The notes beneath the pieces were generated by a model that saw nothing but the letters and a program-made list of their open reading frames with translations, was not told the DNA's origin and ran no database searches. Source: Dendronalium phyllosphericum CENA369 (lineage in GTDB: Bacteria; Cyanobacteriota; Cyanobacteriia; Cyanobacteriales; Nostocaceae). From it: a stretch of DNA of 52,327 nucleotides. The stretch's first letter is position 1. Every line of letters starts with the position of its first letter. Shown here in pieces: positions 38,025 through 47,617 of this stretch. The position numbers and the translations under genes were made by a program. The stretch spans positions 1 through 52,327 of the forward strand of contig NZ_JAECZA010000235.1 of the NCBI RefSeq assembly GCF_016056275.1, in the 5' to 3' direction.

Positions 38025-40352
38025 TTATAATTGTTTTTTATGAATATTATCTTCATATTTTTTTACACTAATTCCAGCGATCGCTAATCCCAATGCAGAA
38101 GGAAACAATGGCATCCAACCTCCATATATTAAGAGAATAAAACAGCAACTGTAGAGGATGAGTAATTCAGCACAGATGAGAATAGCAAGTTTCAATAGCG
38201 ACCGACTGTATACAGCTAATATTCCAGCTATCAAAGACGTAGCGCAGATCCACAGGATTTCACCCCATGCAGGTAAAACCCACAGCAGCGGTCGCTTGTC
38301 TAAAACAGCACTGAGAATTTGACTAACCATGTGTGCGTGAAGCAGTACCCCTGGAATTTCCTGGTTGGGAGTAGTTGCCATACTGTAGGGTGTAAGAAAA
38401 TAGTCTTTAGCGCTTTGTGAGTCAACACCAATCAAAACAATCTTATCTTTTACCCAGTCGGGGTTAAATTGATTATTTAGGATTTGTGCGACACTGACTT
38501 GTTTGGCAACCTCCGGCGAAGAGCGATAATTGAGTAGGATTTGGTGTCCTCCGGCGTTAAATTGTTGATAACCACCCGTAGGGACATCTATAGGTTTAAA
38601 AACTACTTTGCCAAGCTGTAAGTAGCCGTCGTCAGTAATATGGAATTGGATGCCTTGTTTGGCTAGATATTGTCGTGCGAGTTGGAAGTTTAAGGAGTAG
38701 CGCGACTTGCAATTCGATTCCGGTTCTGGTGTCATAGATAGTAAATGACGACGGATTACCAAATCGCTATCAAATACAACATCACTAAAACCTATACGGC
38801 TAGATGGAATTTCTGGTGGTGGTGAAATCCCAACCGCTTGCTGTTTGCTACCACTAACTTGACAGATACCAATAAAGTTGTTGTTTGTTCGCAAACGAAT
38901 TGCTAAATCTGGATGTTGAGAATCTACCGGAAAATCTCGATAAATATCCAAACCAATAACTCTTGGTTTGTAAAGTGACAGTTTTTGCAATAGTTCTTGT
39001 AGCGTACTATCTGATAGTGATGATTTTTGTCTTTGTTGTTGAGCTTGAATATCTGCTTCGGTGACAGTAATTACCAAAAGACGTTTATCTGCACCTTCGT
39101 CAGGTCGCATCCGCATCATGGAGTCGAACGCTGATAGTTCCCATTGTTGCATGAAGCCGAGCGATCGCACTCCCGTAATTAAGCCAGTAATCAAGATACT
39201 CACTAAAAATGTGATTTTCAGATTCTGTACTGTCAATTTCGGGATGGGAATTGTGTTAGTTTGACCGCATAATTCTTGCCAAGTTAGAGTCTCTTCCGCT
39301 ATATTTTGACAAATTACAGGTAGCCAAGAAGCACCAGGAAATTCCTCTTCCAACCCCTGTAATCTCGAACGTGCATAACGTACTGCTAAATAGAAAGATT
39401 GACCTTCAGAAAAAGCCTTCAAGAAATGTTTGACAAACTCTTGTGCTACCAAATCGGGTATTTCTTCCCGCATGACAATAATTTGGGGTATTTGCAAATC
39501 AGCTAACTGTCTCGCTAATCCCAAACCATCACAAGAATTGAAAATAGCTATTTTTAACCCGCGTGAAATTGCGTAACTCAATGCATTTTTTAATTCGTTT
39601 ATTGTTAAACTACTAGTTTTATTTATATGTATATGACCGCGATCGTCTTGGCTATGACTGTGTCCCGCAAAAAACAGTATATCCCAGCCTTGTTTGTCCC
39701 AAAGCCACTTATCTAATTCCTGGCGTGAAGGTTCTACTAAAAATACTGTTGATGCATTTGGTAATTGTTCTAGAATATTTCTATCTTGCTGAATATCTAT
39801 TCCTTGACTGTTACCCAAAATTGCCAGGATTCTCACTTTATTTTTTTTCTGTTTGGGTAATGGTATGACTCGCTCATATTTGGGAGTACTGACAGCAACC
39901 TCGCATAGTTGGTAATGCTCAACAAAATTCCACAAATGCCAAGGTAGCCGTCTTAGGAGGCGATCGCTTGCTTCAATAATGACTTGAAATTCTTCATCTA
40001 AAGCCAATTTTTCTCTTAATTTTTGGTCTATTGGTCGAAATAAATCAGAGTTTAGCCAATAATTAATTGCTTTATATAACTGTTCTTGAACGTCACTAAA
40101 TTCTACTTCACTAACGTTAGTTAACCCAGTCGATTCTATTTCGATTCCTGAACGAATCGCAAATCGTTTATAAATTGCTTGATATATTATTTGAAAGCGT
40201 TTATAGAGTTCGGCAATTTCTGGTGCAGGAGGTAAACTACCTGTAAATTTTATCGGACGAGAGTTGTTAGTTTCCCACAATTGTGCCGTTACAGGGGAAA
40301 AGCCATCGTTGAAGTTACCTTTTTCTAAGTTGATAACAATTAACTTACTCAT
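38025..40352 (-). CDS. CHAT protease-like domain fused to a membrane CHASE2 sensor
   Basis: The 775-aa protein joins a cytoplasmic CHAT domain (about 150-360) to a membrane-spanning CHASE2 module. The candidate catalytic pair is His231 (FFAGHSHS) and Cys274 (FNSCDGLG). A membrane helix (about 379-398) leads to an extracytoplasmic CHASE2 domain (about 400-685; FDSMMRMRPDEGADKR, VIGLDIYRDFPVD, KIVLIGVDS). Three helices end the protein (about 690-765). CHASE2 senses an unknown outside signal, usually in kinases or cyclases; here the output is protease-like. It lies between DUF1822 and DUF928 in one - strand run. Confidence 0.92.
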   Translation of the reverse strand: MSKLIVINLEKGNFNDGFSPVTAQLWETNNSRPIKFTGSLPPAPEIAELYKRFQIIYQAIYKRFAIRSGIEIESTGLTNVSEVEFSDVQEQLYKAINYWLNSDLFRPIDQKLREKLALDEEFQVIIEASDRLLRRLPWHLWNFVEHYQLCEVAVSTPKYERVIPLPKQKKNKVRILAILGNSQGIDIQQDRNILEQLPNASTVFLVEPSRQELDKWLWDKQGWDILFFAGHSHSQDDRGHIHINKTSSLTINELKNALSYAISRGLKIAIFNSCDGLGLARQLADLQIPQIIVMREEIPDLVAQEFVKHFLKAFSEGQSFYLAVRYARSRLQGLEEEFPGASWLPVICQNIAEETLTWQELCGQTNTIPIPKLTVQNLKITFLVSILITGLITGVRSLGFMQQWELSAFDSMMRMRPDEGADKRLLVITVTEADIQAQQQRQKSSLSDSTLQELLQKLSLYKPRVIGLDIYRDFPVDSQHPDLAIRLRTNNNFIGICQVSGSKQQAVGISPPPEIPSSRIGFSDVVFDSDLVIRRHLLSMTPEPESNCKSRYSLNFQLARQYLAKQGIQFHITDDGYLQLGKVVFKPIDVPTGGYQQFNAGGHQILLNYRSSPEVAKQVSVAQILNNQFNPDWVKDKIVLIGVDSQSAKDYFLTPYSMATTPNQEIPGVLLHAHMVSQILSAVLDKRPLLWVLPAWGEILWICATSLIAGILAVYSRSLLKLAILICAELLILYSCCFILLIYGGWMPLFPSALGLAIAGISVKKYEDNIHKKQL

Positions 40353-40776
40353 CTTTAATTATTAAGATAGCTATGATTTATAGTCAGAATGTACACCTTT
40401 TTAATACATATTATAAGTGATTATCTGTTACCTTATAGATATCGTGTCTGATTAAAGACTTATTCTTAACATTGTAGGAACAAAGGTGCAGAGGGGAAGG
40501 TTTTCAAGTTTTCTGCATAGATTCGGAAATTATAACTAATTAGCCAAACTCGCTCTAAAATTAATAATTAGCTAATATCAAGTCTGCTGAAATACTTATA
40601 ATGTTTTTAGATTAGATTGAAGAACAAAAACTCTACCAAAGTTTAAAGTTCAAGTTGGTTTTACAAGGTTCAACCCAACCTGTATTAATAAATTTTATCA
40701 GCGATGTCTGACGACAAACTGCTAGCCTACAGCAACGCCAAAGGCGAACGCATCTACACCCAAACTCGATCTAATT
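40353..40776. other. Intergenic region between DUF1822 and CHASE2-CHAT genes
   Basis: No certain gene is seen. This is the widest gap in the six-gene run, so it may hold an internal promoter for CHASE2-CHAT and the genes after it. A 33-codon frame on the + strand at 40704-40805 has higher GC but no recognised match. Confidence 0.4.
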
Positions 40777-42036
40777 TCAAATTGAAAAATTTTCGGTCAT
40801 CCTGAAATTATCAAGAGTCAGTTGGATAGAAAAACTGGTTCCGCTTAAACCTTTAAAACGGTTAAGTTGAATGTAGCAGTCTAGACTTCTTGATTGAATT
40901 TGTTGGAGAATGTTTCCCGATTCTAAAAGCATAACTTTGAGATTTGGTGGCAAATATTTCTTATTACCAGTAGGATGAATTTGTACGATAATAGCAGTTT
41001 TTTCGTCTTCTTCCTGCGAGAGAGCAAGCATCAGTGCTAAAGATTGTCCTCCTAATTCTACCCCCAAATCAATTAGCTTGACTCCACTTACACCTGTTTT
41101 CTTGGTTGCAGAAAAACTTCTGAACTCAAATGCTAAATTTCCTAACTGTGAATTTAAAACTTCATCAATAGGCTGCCAACCTGCTGCAAAAAGATTCTGA
41201 AACCATTGATTCAGCTTCACCTGAATTAATGAAGAGTCTATGCTTGGTGACAAGTATTTCTCAGCAATGGATACAGTATTTTTTTCTTTACCTAAACGTT
41301 GATTATACAGTTGTTGTCGCCACTGTTCGTTGGAAATTAATGCTGCCCACTGAGCAAATGGTATATCCAAACGTACCCTGGGAGAATAAATAGAAGCATC
41401 ACTCAATGTCTGCAACAAATTTTGAACTGCTGCTGCTGACAAAGTTGCTTCAGGTGGAACTTCTTCTCGCCAACGCAATCCTAGTGTAGCAAAAAGTACG
41501 GTGAAGTTTTCAGTTAACTCTTCGATCGGTAAACAATAAGTGCGATCGCTTGCATTATATTTGCCTTGGTTTTTCAATTGACGATGGGTAGCAAATCCGC
41601 ATACTCGTATCCAAGAATCATCGTCATCCAAATTTACCTGGACTGGTATATAATAGTCAGCCGCCCAACTATTAATATCTACCCATTCTTGCGGTACGCA
41701 CAATTCTTCTATATCTATTGTTTCAGTTGGTACTAATACTATCTTGGTTTCACCCACCTTAATTGCTGTGCCATTTACGATCTCTAAGATACTAGGTAAA
41801 TTTTCTTCACTAGGAAATACCTCTGCACGTAAGGTGTATTCTTGTAGCGATTCACTAAACCAAGTAAGTAAGGTATTCAAGCAGATGCGATTGAGATAAG
41901 CATTGTAAATTGCGATCGCATTTGAGTGATGTTGGGAAAGCTGCCACACTTTTTCTTGTTCAGCTGTCTCTATCTGCAACCAAATATGCTTAGTGTCGAT
42001 ATTTATGAAATCTGATAAACTTAGCATAATATTCAC
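40777..42036 (-). CDS. DUF1822 family protein
   Basis: The 419-aa protein fits DUF1822, a cyanobacterial family with no known role. Typical pieces are WAADYYIPVQVNLDDDDSWI, CGFATHRQLKN, TYCLPIEEL, and a C-terminal IDLGVELGGQSLALMLALS and QIHPTGNKKYLPPNLKV. There is no signal or membrane segment. An ATG at 42027 is an alternative start. The gene starts 14 bp after the sigma-like gene; DUF1822 genes are often paired with such sigma-like genes, which suggests the two act together, perhaps as partner and regulator. Confidence 0.88.
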   Translation of the reverse strand: MNIMLSLSDFINIDTKHIWLQIETAEQEKVWQLSQHHSNAIAIYNAYLNRICLNTLLTWFSESLQEYTLRAEVFPSEENLPSILEIVNGTAIKVGETKIVLVPTETIDIEELCVPQEWVDINSWAADYYIPVQVNLDDDDSWIRVCGFATHRQLKNQGKYNASDRTYCLPIEELTENFTVLFATLGLRWREEVPPEATLSAAAVQNLLQTLSDASIYSPRVRLDIPFAQWAALISNEQWRQQLYNQRLGKEKNTVSIAEKYLSPSIDSSLIQVKLNQWFQNLFAAGWQPIDEVLNSQLGNLAFEFRSFSATKKTGVSGVKLIDLGVELGGQSLALMLALSQEEDEKTAIIVQIHPTGNKKYLPPNLKVMLLESGNILQQIQSRSLDCYIQLNRFKGLSGTSFSIQLTLDNFRMTENFSI

Positions 42037-42050
42037 TCTCCCTAATACAG

Positions 42051-43694
42051 CTAATACGACTGATTCTGAATATACATTTCCACTAAGGAAATTTTTTCTT
42101 CTTGGTTTAATTCTTTATTTGGCGATTGAGCTTCCTTTTTCAATACTAATTTGATGAGAGATTTGTAGTAATTACCTAACCATTTTTCTAAATATTCTTT
42201 CATCCAAACGTTGATTTCTTGCATCAATTTGTCTTGGAGATGATTTCTTACTTTCGTAAGTCTTGTAGCTATTTCATTCAAGCTCATACCTAACTGAGAA
42301 GCAATTTTTATTTCATCTATTTGTTCGCCATAATAAAGTTGCAAAATTTCGCGTTCTTCGTTTGCTAATTTCTTGATGGCTGATACCAAAGCTGCTTGAA
42401 TCAAATCTGAATGTACTGGTGCTTGATACTCACTTTCTAACCATCGTCTTACATACTGTTTAACCCATTGTTGGGGTTGGGAGATTTTTGCTATAGTCTC
42501 TAATAATTTGATTGTAGATTTAGTTAGATAACGAGAAATTGTACTTTGATTGATTCCTAATCTTTCTGCTAGCTGTTTTTGATTAAGTCCAAACCCATAA
42601 TAGAGAAGTAAAACTTTGCGATCGCCCAGTTTCATGGATTGAAGTTGCTCAGATAAAAATGAATTAGCTTGATTCGCCAAAAATCCTTGTTCTGTTGTAT
42701 CTTCAGTGCTTGATATCTTTTTCCATTCAATTTCCGGAACTTGTAATTCTGATTTAGCTTCAAATTCACCTAATTGGAAGGCATCAAGTGAAAATTTCGG
42801 TAGAATTGATATCGGGTAACTTTCTAAAGCTTTAATGCAAATCTCCATCCAATCTTGAATTTGTTTTGCAGTCACCTTAGTCGAGTTAGCAAATACCTCA
42901 TGAGGCGCAGTTGGTAATACCTTTTCTGCGTTATAACATTGAGCAGATTTGGAAAAATCCTCTTCATCAGGGGCTATCCATTTTTTACCTGTAGTTCTGG
43001 TTGGATTTTTAATCTTGTTAATTAAATAGACTTGCTTAAAGTATTTTCTAGCAAAAATAATTAATGAAATTTCTGGTTCGGTGATTCCGAAGACTTTTAG
43101 TGCTTCTATGAGTTCTTTATCACTTTTTTTATATAATAATCTCCACCGCGAAAATCTACTAACTTCTGCTGAAGATTTAATATAATTTGTCAAAGTAGTA
43201 GTTATATATGTATCTAAATTCGCAGTATTAGAATTATATTTAACTAAAATTTCTTTCAATTTTAGGGGGTTGTAAACTAGCAATCTAGCAACAAATAGAT
43301 ATTCTTCCCAAGAATTGGCGTTACGCTCTTTACATAAGTCTTTAGCAGCCCAGTAGCATTTTTCTTCAAAGTAACTTGCTAAATGTTCATAAGCAAGTTG
43401 TGTTTTATTACTTGGTTCCCAATCTGCTATTAGCTGTGATTCATCAAATGCTACTCTTCGCCAAAAATTCGCAATGTCTATTCCTTTATCTTCGCGGCGA
43501 AATAAATTAGAAAAACAGTCATGTTTTTCTTTATATAATTTCACATTACGTTGCAGAGAAGGTTGATGTTTCCATTGCAACGTTAATTGATTGTTTTGGT
43601 TATTTAGTACAATATAGGTAGAAAATTTATCCAGATTATCCCTTCGCTTTGGTAGTACAGGAATACTATAAATTTTGGTAAAATTAAGCACCAT
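42051..43694 (-). CDS. Sigma-70-like regulator with two region-4-type HTH domains
   Basis: The 547-aa protein has two separate C-terminal segments like sigma region 4: LGDRKVLLLYYGFGLNQKQL with AERLGINQSTISRYL (about 355-400), and LANEEREILQLYYGEQIDEI with ASQLGMSLNEIATRL (about 440-490). The first 300 residues are helical; a clear sigma region 2 for -10 binding is not obvious. It may be an unusual sigma factor or a DNA-binding regulator derived from one. It is the first gene of the six-gene run and probably controls it or other genes. Confidence 0.82.
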   Translation of the reverse strand: MVLNFTKIYSIPVLPKRRDNLDKFSTYIVLNNQNNQLTLQWKHQPSLQRNVKLYKEKHDCFSNLFRREDKGIDIANFWRRVAFDESQLIADWEPSNKTQLAYEHLASYFEEKCYWAAKDLCKERNANSWEEYLFVARLLVYNPLKLKEILVKYNSNTANLDTYITTTLTNYIKSSAEVSRFSRWRLLYKKSDKELIEALKVFGITEPEISLIIFARKYFKQVYLINKIKNPTRTTGKKWIAPDEEDFSKSAQCYNAEKVLPTAPHEVFANSTKVTAKQIQDWMEICIKALESYPISILPKFSLDAFQLGEFEAKSELQVPEIEWKKISSTEDTTEQGFLANQANSFLSEQLQSMKLGDRKVLLLYYGFGLNQKQLAERLGINQSTISRYLTKSTIKLLETIAKISQPQQWVKQYVRRWLESEYQAPVHSDLIQAALVSAIKKLANEEREILQLYYGEQIDEIKIASQLGMSLNEIATRLTKVRNHLQDKLMQEINVWMKEYLEKWLGNYYKSLIKLVLKKEAQSPNKELNQEEKISLVEMYIQNQSY

Positions 43695-44040
43695 AATTTT
43701 TTCTCCCTAATAGACAACAAAATGAGGCTTAGAATATACGTAAGTATTAAATACCCTGCCTTGTTTTGTATGATTTTAACTTTACTGAACTTATTGGGAG
43801 CAAAGCAAGCTAATTATGCAGATTGTAGGCATAAAAAAACTTGAGAGTAGAAATTGGTCAAAATGCTTATAAGTAGAACGGTGCAAATAAATCGAAGTAT
43901 GTAACAAAAAGTAAAGTTGTCTAAAACCCTCTTTCCTTCTGCCTTCTGCCCTCTGCCTCCTGCCTTGTTATAACAACAATTTTTAACATCGACCTACTTA
44001 CTTTTACCTTACTAGCATAGATACTTATTGGGACAAAATT
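43695..44040. repeat. Intergenic region with CTTCTGC-type heptamer repeat
   Basis: No gene is seen. Near 43933-43967 degenerate copies of the heptamer CTTCTGC stand in tandem (CCTTCTGCCTTCTGCC and on), a short repeat known in heterocystous cyanobacteria. The right side is the 3' end of the AAA+ gene. The left side should hold the promoter of the sigma-like gene, so the eCIS and CHAT runs are probably separate transcripts. Confidence 0.6.
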
Positions 44041-46077
44041 TTAAATCCAGCCAGAAATTTCTACGCTCGTTAATGATTTCCCTAGTTTTTCGTACTCTGT
44101 TTGAGTTGCTCTTAAAATATGCTTCATTTGCACAGGCTCTTCTGCATCGGCGGCCATAAAGGCTGAGTTGAGGGCAATGATACGGATATTACCGCCAGGA
44201 GCGTTAAGTTGAGCCAGTCTTTCAAAGTTTAAGCCTTCGGTTGGCGTATCAGGTGGAAAAATCCGTTGCCAAATTTCAGCTCGATGGGCGGCATCCGGGA
44301 GAGAAAATTGAATCACGAACCGAAGTCGCCGCATGAATGCAGCATCTAAATTACTCTGTAAATTCGTCGTTAAAATAGCCATTCCTGGATAAGATTCCAT
44401 TCGCTGAAGTAAATAACTGACTTCGAGATTGGCATTGCGATCTTTAGAATCTTTAACTTCACTCCGTTTACCAAAAATAGAGTCTGCCTCATCAAAAAGC
44501 AAAATCACACCCCCACTCTCAGCCGCATCAAAGATTTGCTGTAGATTTTTCTCGGTTTCGCCAATGTACTTACTGACAACAGCAGAAAGTTCAATTTTAT
44601 AAAGATCGAGGTTCAATTCATTGGCAAGAACACCTGCTGCTAGAGTTTTTCCGGTTCCGCTAGGCCCAGAAAATAGGGCTGTAATACCCAGTCCGCGTCT
44701 ATTTTTAGATGCAAATCCCCACTTTTCGTATACTTTGGCTTTCTGTCGGACATGAGCCGAAATTTCCTTGAGGATTCCCTTCTGAAGAGGCGGCAATACT
44801 AAATCTTCCCAAGACAATTTAGACTCAATTCGTTCTGCAAGCTCATCTAACCCAGGACGAGCTTGGATGCGGCAGCTTTGCCATAGAGCCTGTTTTAGGG
44901 AAGGAGGGGAGAGCATTGTCAACTGCCCGACAGCTGCCTCACAGGCTCGATGAATCATAGAAGTACTAAGTTGAAACTGAGACGTGAGTCCTTGCAAGTC
45001 TTCTAGCAGTTGATTTGAGTCTGGTATATATTTCCCTTGCCCATTGAGTCGAGTTTTAAGTTCGGCTACAGAGGTTTCCCAGGTAATTAACTGCTCCTGA
45101 GGTAGGGGTTTTGGAACATCAAAGCGAATCATCTGACGCTTTATGCCTTGAAGTGGAAAAAGTGTCGTAACGATCGCAAAACATTGTAGTTCTTCAAGTA
45201 GTTGATGCACACAAGCGAGTTGTAGCTTGTCGGAATAGTCGATATCCTCACAAATTAGAAGCAGCGCTCTACGCTCCAAAATACACTCTCTTTCCAGTCG
45301 GCGGATAAAAATCTCTAATTCACTGGGTTTGAGAGGGATACGATGGCAGTTCAAAAGACTTAGCTGTAGATTAAAATGCTGACAGACAGCTTGAGCAATG
45401 TCAGTTTTATCCTCCATTTCTGAACCGCATAGCTGAATCAGAGGCGGAAAATTCTGAAATGAATTCAATTCCCACAGAGCCTTTATACTATCTGCCAAGC
45501 GTTGATGAGAAGGAATCAGTTGTTGTGTATAGAATGGTAGCTCAGTAATTTCTGTCAATAACGGATCTATTGTTTTCACACCTATAAGATAATGAAGAAT
45601 TCTCTCATCTATATGAAGAGATTTGTTGGTCAGGGTACTACCTGAGCCGAAGTTGAGTAGTTTCCAATAGCGAAGTGTTCCATCTGGTGCCAAAGCGCTC
45701 CAATGGGGGTTAGGCAGTGCGCTAAGAGCCAAAGCAAATGTTGGGTGATATTGACTATTATCCTTGTGAGCTTCAACACATAACTCTGAAAAACGCGAAT
45801 CGATTTCAATAGCTGCACAAAATACTAATATAGAGCGCTCAAATTCTGAAAGCTCAAACCTTTGACAAAGTTGTTCTAAAGCTGGAGGCTGCGACATCAC
45901 TGCTTCCAGCTTCATAAGCTCAGGTAGATATTGATTCGGGCTACTAAGCTTTATTTCCGAATTGTTTTCAAGCTGATTAATATAATTCTGAATAACTGTG
46001 TGAAGTTGATTAATGACTGCGATAAAATAATTTCGATTAGATTCATACCAATCTTCAGAATCATTTGAGGTATACAT
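44041..46077 (-). CDS. AAA+ ATPase of the contractile injection system (Afp15/Pvc15-like)
   Basis: The 678-aa protein has an N-terminal part (1-430) special to the injection-system ATPases, with a decayed ATPase-like segment (about 205-330). An active AAA+ domain follows: Walker A GPSGTGKT (471-478), Walker B VILLFDEAD (524-532), sensor 1 AILTTN and arginine finger region FMRRLRF. Such ATPases are required to assemble particles. It is on the - strand after the Pvc16-like gene and follows the sheath and tube genes in gene order. Confidence 0.93.
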   Translation of the reverse strand: MYTSNDSEDWYESNRNYFIAVINQLHTVIQNYINQLENNSEIKLSSPNQYLPELMKLEAVMSQPPALEQLCQRFELSEFERSILVFCAAIEIDSRFSELCVEAHKDNSQYHPTFALALSALPNPHWSALAPDGTLRYWKLLNFGSGSTLTNKSLHIDERILHYLIGVKTIDPLLTEITELPFYTQQLIPSHQRLADSIKALWELNSFQNFPPLIQLCGSEMEDKTDIAQAVCQHFNLQLSLLNCHRIPLKPSELEIFIRRLERECILERRALLLICEDIDYSDKLQLACVHQLLEELQCFAIVTTLFPLQGIKRQMIRFDVPKPLPQEQLITWETSVAELKTRLNGQGKYIPDSNQLLEDLQGLTSQFQLSTSMIHRACEAAVGQLTMLSPPSLKQALWQSCRIQARPGLDELAERIESKLSWEDLVLPPLQKGILKEISAHVRQKAKVYEKWGFASKNRRGLGITALFSGPSGTGKTLAAGVLANELNLDLYKIELSAVVSKYIGETEKNLQQIFDAAESGGVILLFDEADSIFGKRSEVKDSKDRNANLEVSYLLQRMESYPGMAILTTNLQSNLDAAFMRRLRFVIQFSLPDAAHRAEIWQRIFPPDTPTEGLNFERLAQLNAPGGNIRIIALNSAFMAADAEEPVQMKHILRATQTEYEKLGKSLTSVEISGWI

Positions 46078-46262
46078 ATAAGATAAACCTTTTACTTTAA
46101 AAAAATAGATGAGTATATTTACAAAAACAATAACTTATGTTCAAAACATATAAGATTTTACTACACCTATTTTTATTAAAAAACTGATATTGGCTTATCT
46201 AAGAAAGAAAAGATTTATTCAGCAATATTAACTGGTAAAACGAATTGGTGTAGCCGCACATA

Positions 46263-47258
46263 CTAGTCTTGAAGAGCTATAACAGCACTATCGTTTATGG
46301 TTGGATGTAAAATGAAAGTCTGCTCGTTCGACACTACCTCTAAATCTTTATAGTTTTGGTACTTATATAGTTGTTGATGAACAACTTGAACCTTTTGAAC
46401 CCCAGCATGTAAATTTTGAGGCAGTTTAAACAAAATTCTATTGTCTTCAACAATTTGTGGTTCTAAGAGGTTTTCTGCTGCGTTCAGACGCAGCAGAGTT
46501 ATATCTGCACTGAGATTTTTGCCATAAACGATTAGACTGCTTCCCGCAACAATCTGGCTATTTGTAGGCGATGCAACAATTTTCTCAATTTGCGGCTGAT
46601 TCAATGCTCCCTTACTAGAACCTGAAGCAAGTGAAGATATCTGAGAGCCAATAAACACCATTGATACTTCGTAGGCAATTGAGGGTCGATAAGAACCTTG
46701 TAAGAGCGACCACAATCTCGACATCTGTTCTGTATCAAACAAGTTTGGAACGATCTTTACTTGGTCTAACTGCTCGGTCAAAGCTTCAACAGAAGTCGAT
46801 TCAATCGCTTGTGCCAAAAGACCGGAACGATTGATAGTTGCGACATGATTTAGTGCTGCTCGAATCGCGGCGTTGGATAAAACCGGAGTTTGATGCATCA
46901 ACTGCATGACATAACCCAACAGCATTTCCGTCTGAAAGTCTTTGTTTCCGTAGGCGGTCAATACATAATGGAGATTGAGGGCCAAAGGGAGAATTGCACT
47001 TTCTTCCGTACTGGCTTGATGATAGGCTGGTTGGTAGCGATCGCGCTCACCCATATCTGCATTCCGGTTTTGTGAAACTTGGTAGAGAAACAGATTTAGC
47101 TGGGGTTGATCGTCAACTCCAATAGAAATCCGATCTGGGGGAAGTGTGGTTACTAGTATATTTCCCATACTCGACAGTGCTGCATTCTGAACCAAACCAT
47201 CTTCTAACAAGTTTTTGAATACAGCTGTCATCGCTGCGATCGCTAATCCATTACTCAT
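46263..47258 (-). CDS. Pvc16-like (DUF4255) tail-cap protein with TIG-like C-terminus
   Basis: The 331-aa protein has a DUF4255/Pvc16 N-terminal domain (about 1-210; DDQPQLNLFLYQVSQNRNAD, LPLALNLHYVLTAYG, IAYEVSMVFIG), the tail terminator that caps tube and sheath. Residues about 225-320 (GSSLIVYGKNLSADITLLRL) look like an immunoglobulin-like TIG domain. The partner at 50486 has a different C-terminal domain. It lies 185 bp before the ATPase gene on the same strand. Confidence 0.88.
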   Translation of the reverse strand: MSNGLAIAAMTAVFKNLLEDGLVQNAALSSMGNILVTTLPPDRISIGVDDQPQLNLFLYQVSQNRNADMGERDRYQPAYHQASTEESAILPLALNLHYVLTAYGNKDFQTEMLLGYVMQLMHQTPVLSNAAIRAALNHVATINRSGLLAQAIESTSVEALTEQLDQVKIVPNLFDTEQMSRLWSLLQGSYRPSIAYEVSMVFIGSQISSLASGSSKGALNQPQIEKIVASPTNSQIVAGSSLIVYGKNLSADITLLRLNAAENLLEPQIVEDNRILFKLPQNLHAGVQKVQVVHQQLYKYQNYKDLEVVSNEQTFILHPTINDSAVIALQD

Positions 47259-47617
47259 AAATTTCCACTTAATGCACTATCTTCATTCAGAGCTTTGTCG
47301 CGAGTTTTTAGTCTAGTTTTTGAATCAAGACTTAGTGAGGATAGAAAGCCAGAAATGAAGTTGGAGTTTGGTAAAAAAATGGGCGTTGCTGATTGAAAGT
47401 ATGAATGAGTTTCACGCAAAAACACAAAGGCGCAAAGAATCTTTTTTTAGTTATATCAAAGATGTCAATTCATACTCTGATTCCGCACTACTAAGTGTTG
47501 CACTCGCAGGGCTATTAATCCTTACTAAAGTAGATGTTGCTAAAACAGCAATTACACTAAATAAATTTCGTTTTATGATTTTGCTTCTCTACAATGAATT
47601 TAATTTTGTACAACTAC
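47259..47617. other. Intergenic region before the Pvc16-like gene
   Basis: No gene is supported. It contains a short CGCAAAAACACAAAGGCGCAAAG repeat piece around 47412-47436 on the + strand; a + strand frame through it (47368-47634) is repeat-derived. Confidence 0.4.

Noticed and set aside
40704-40805. 33-codon frame on the + strand beginning MSDDKLLAYSNAKGER
   Set aside because: It is GC-rich relative to the gap but short, overlaps the 3' end of the DUF1822 gene in antisense and matches no family I know; it may be a repeat piece.
43933-43967. Short tandem repeats considered as a CRISPR array
   Set aside because: Units are 7-8 bases without unique spacers; they are short tandem repeats, as are those at 1-34 and 30136-30167.
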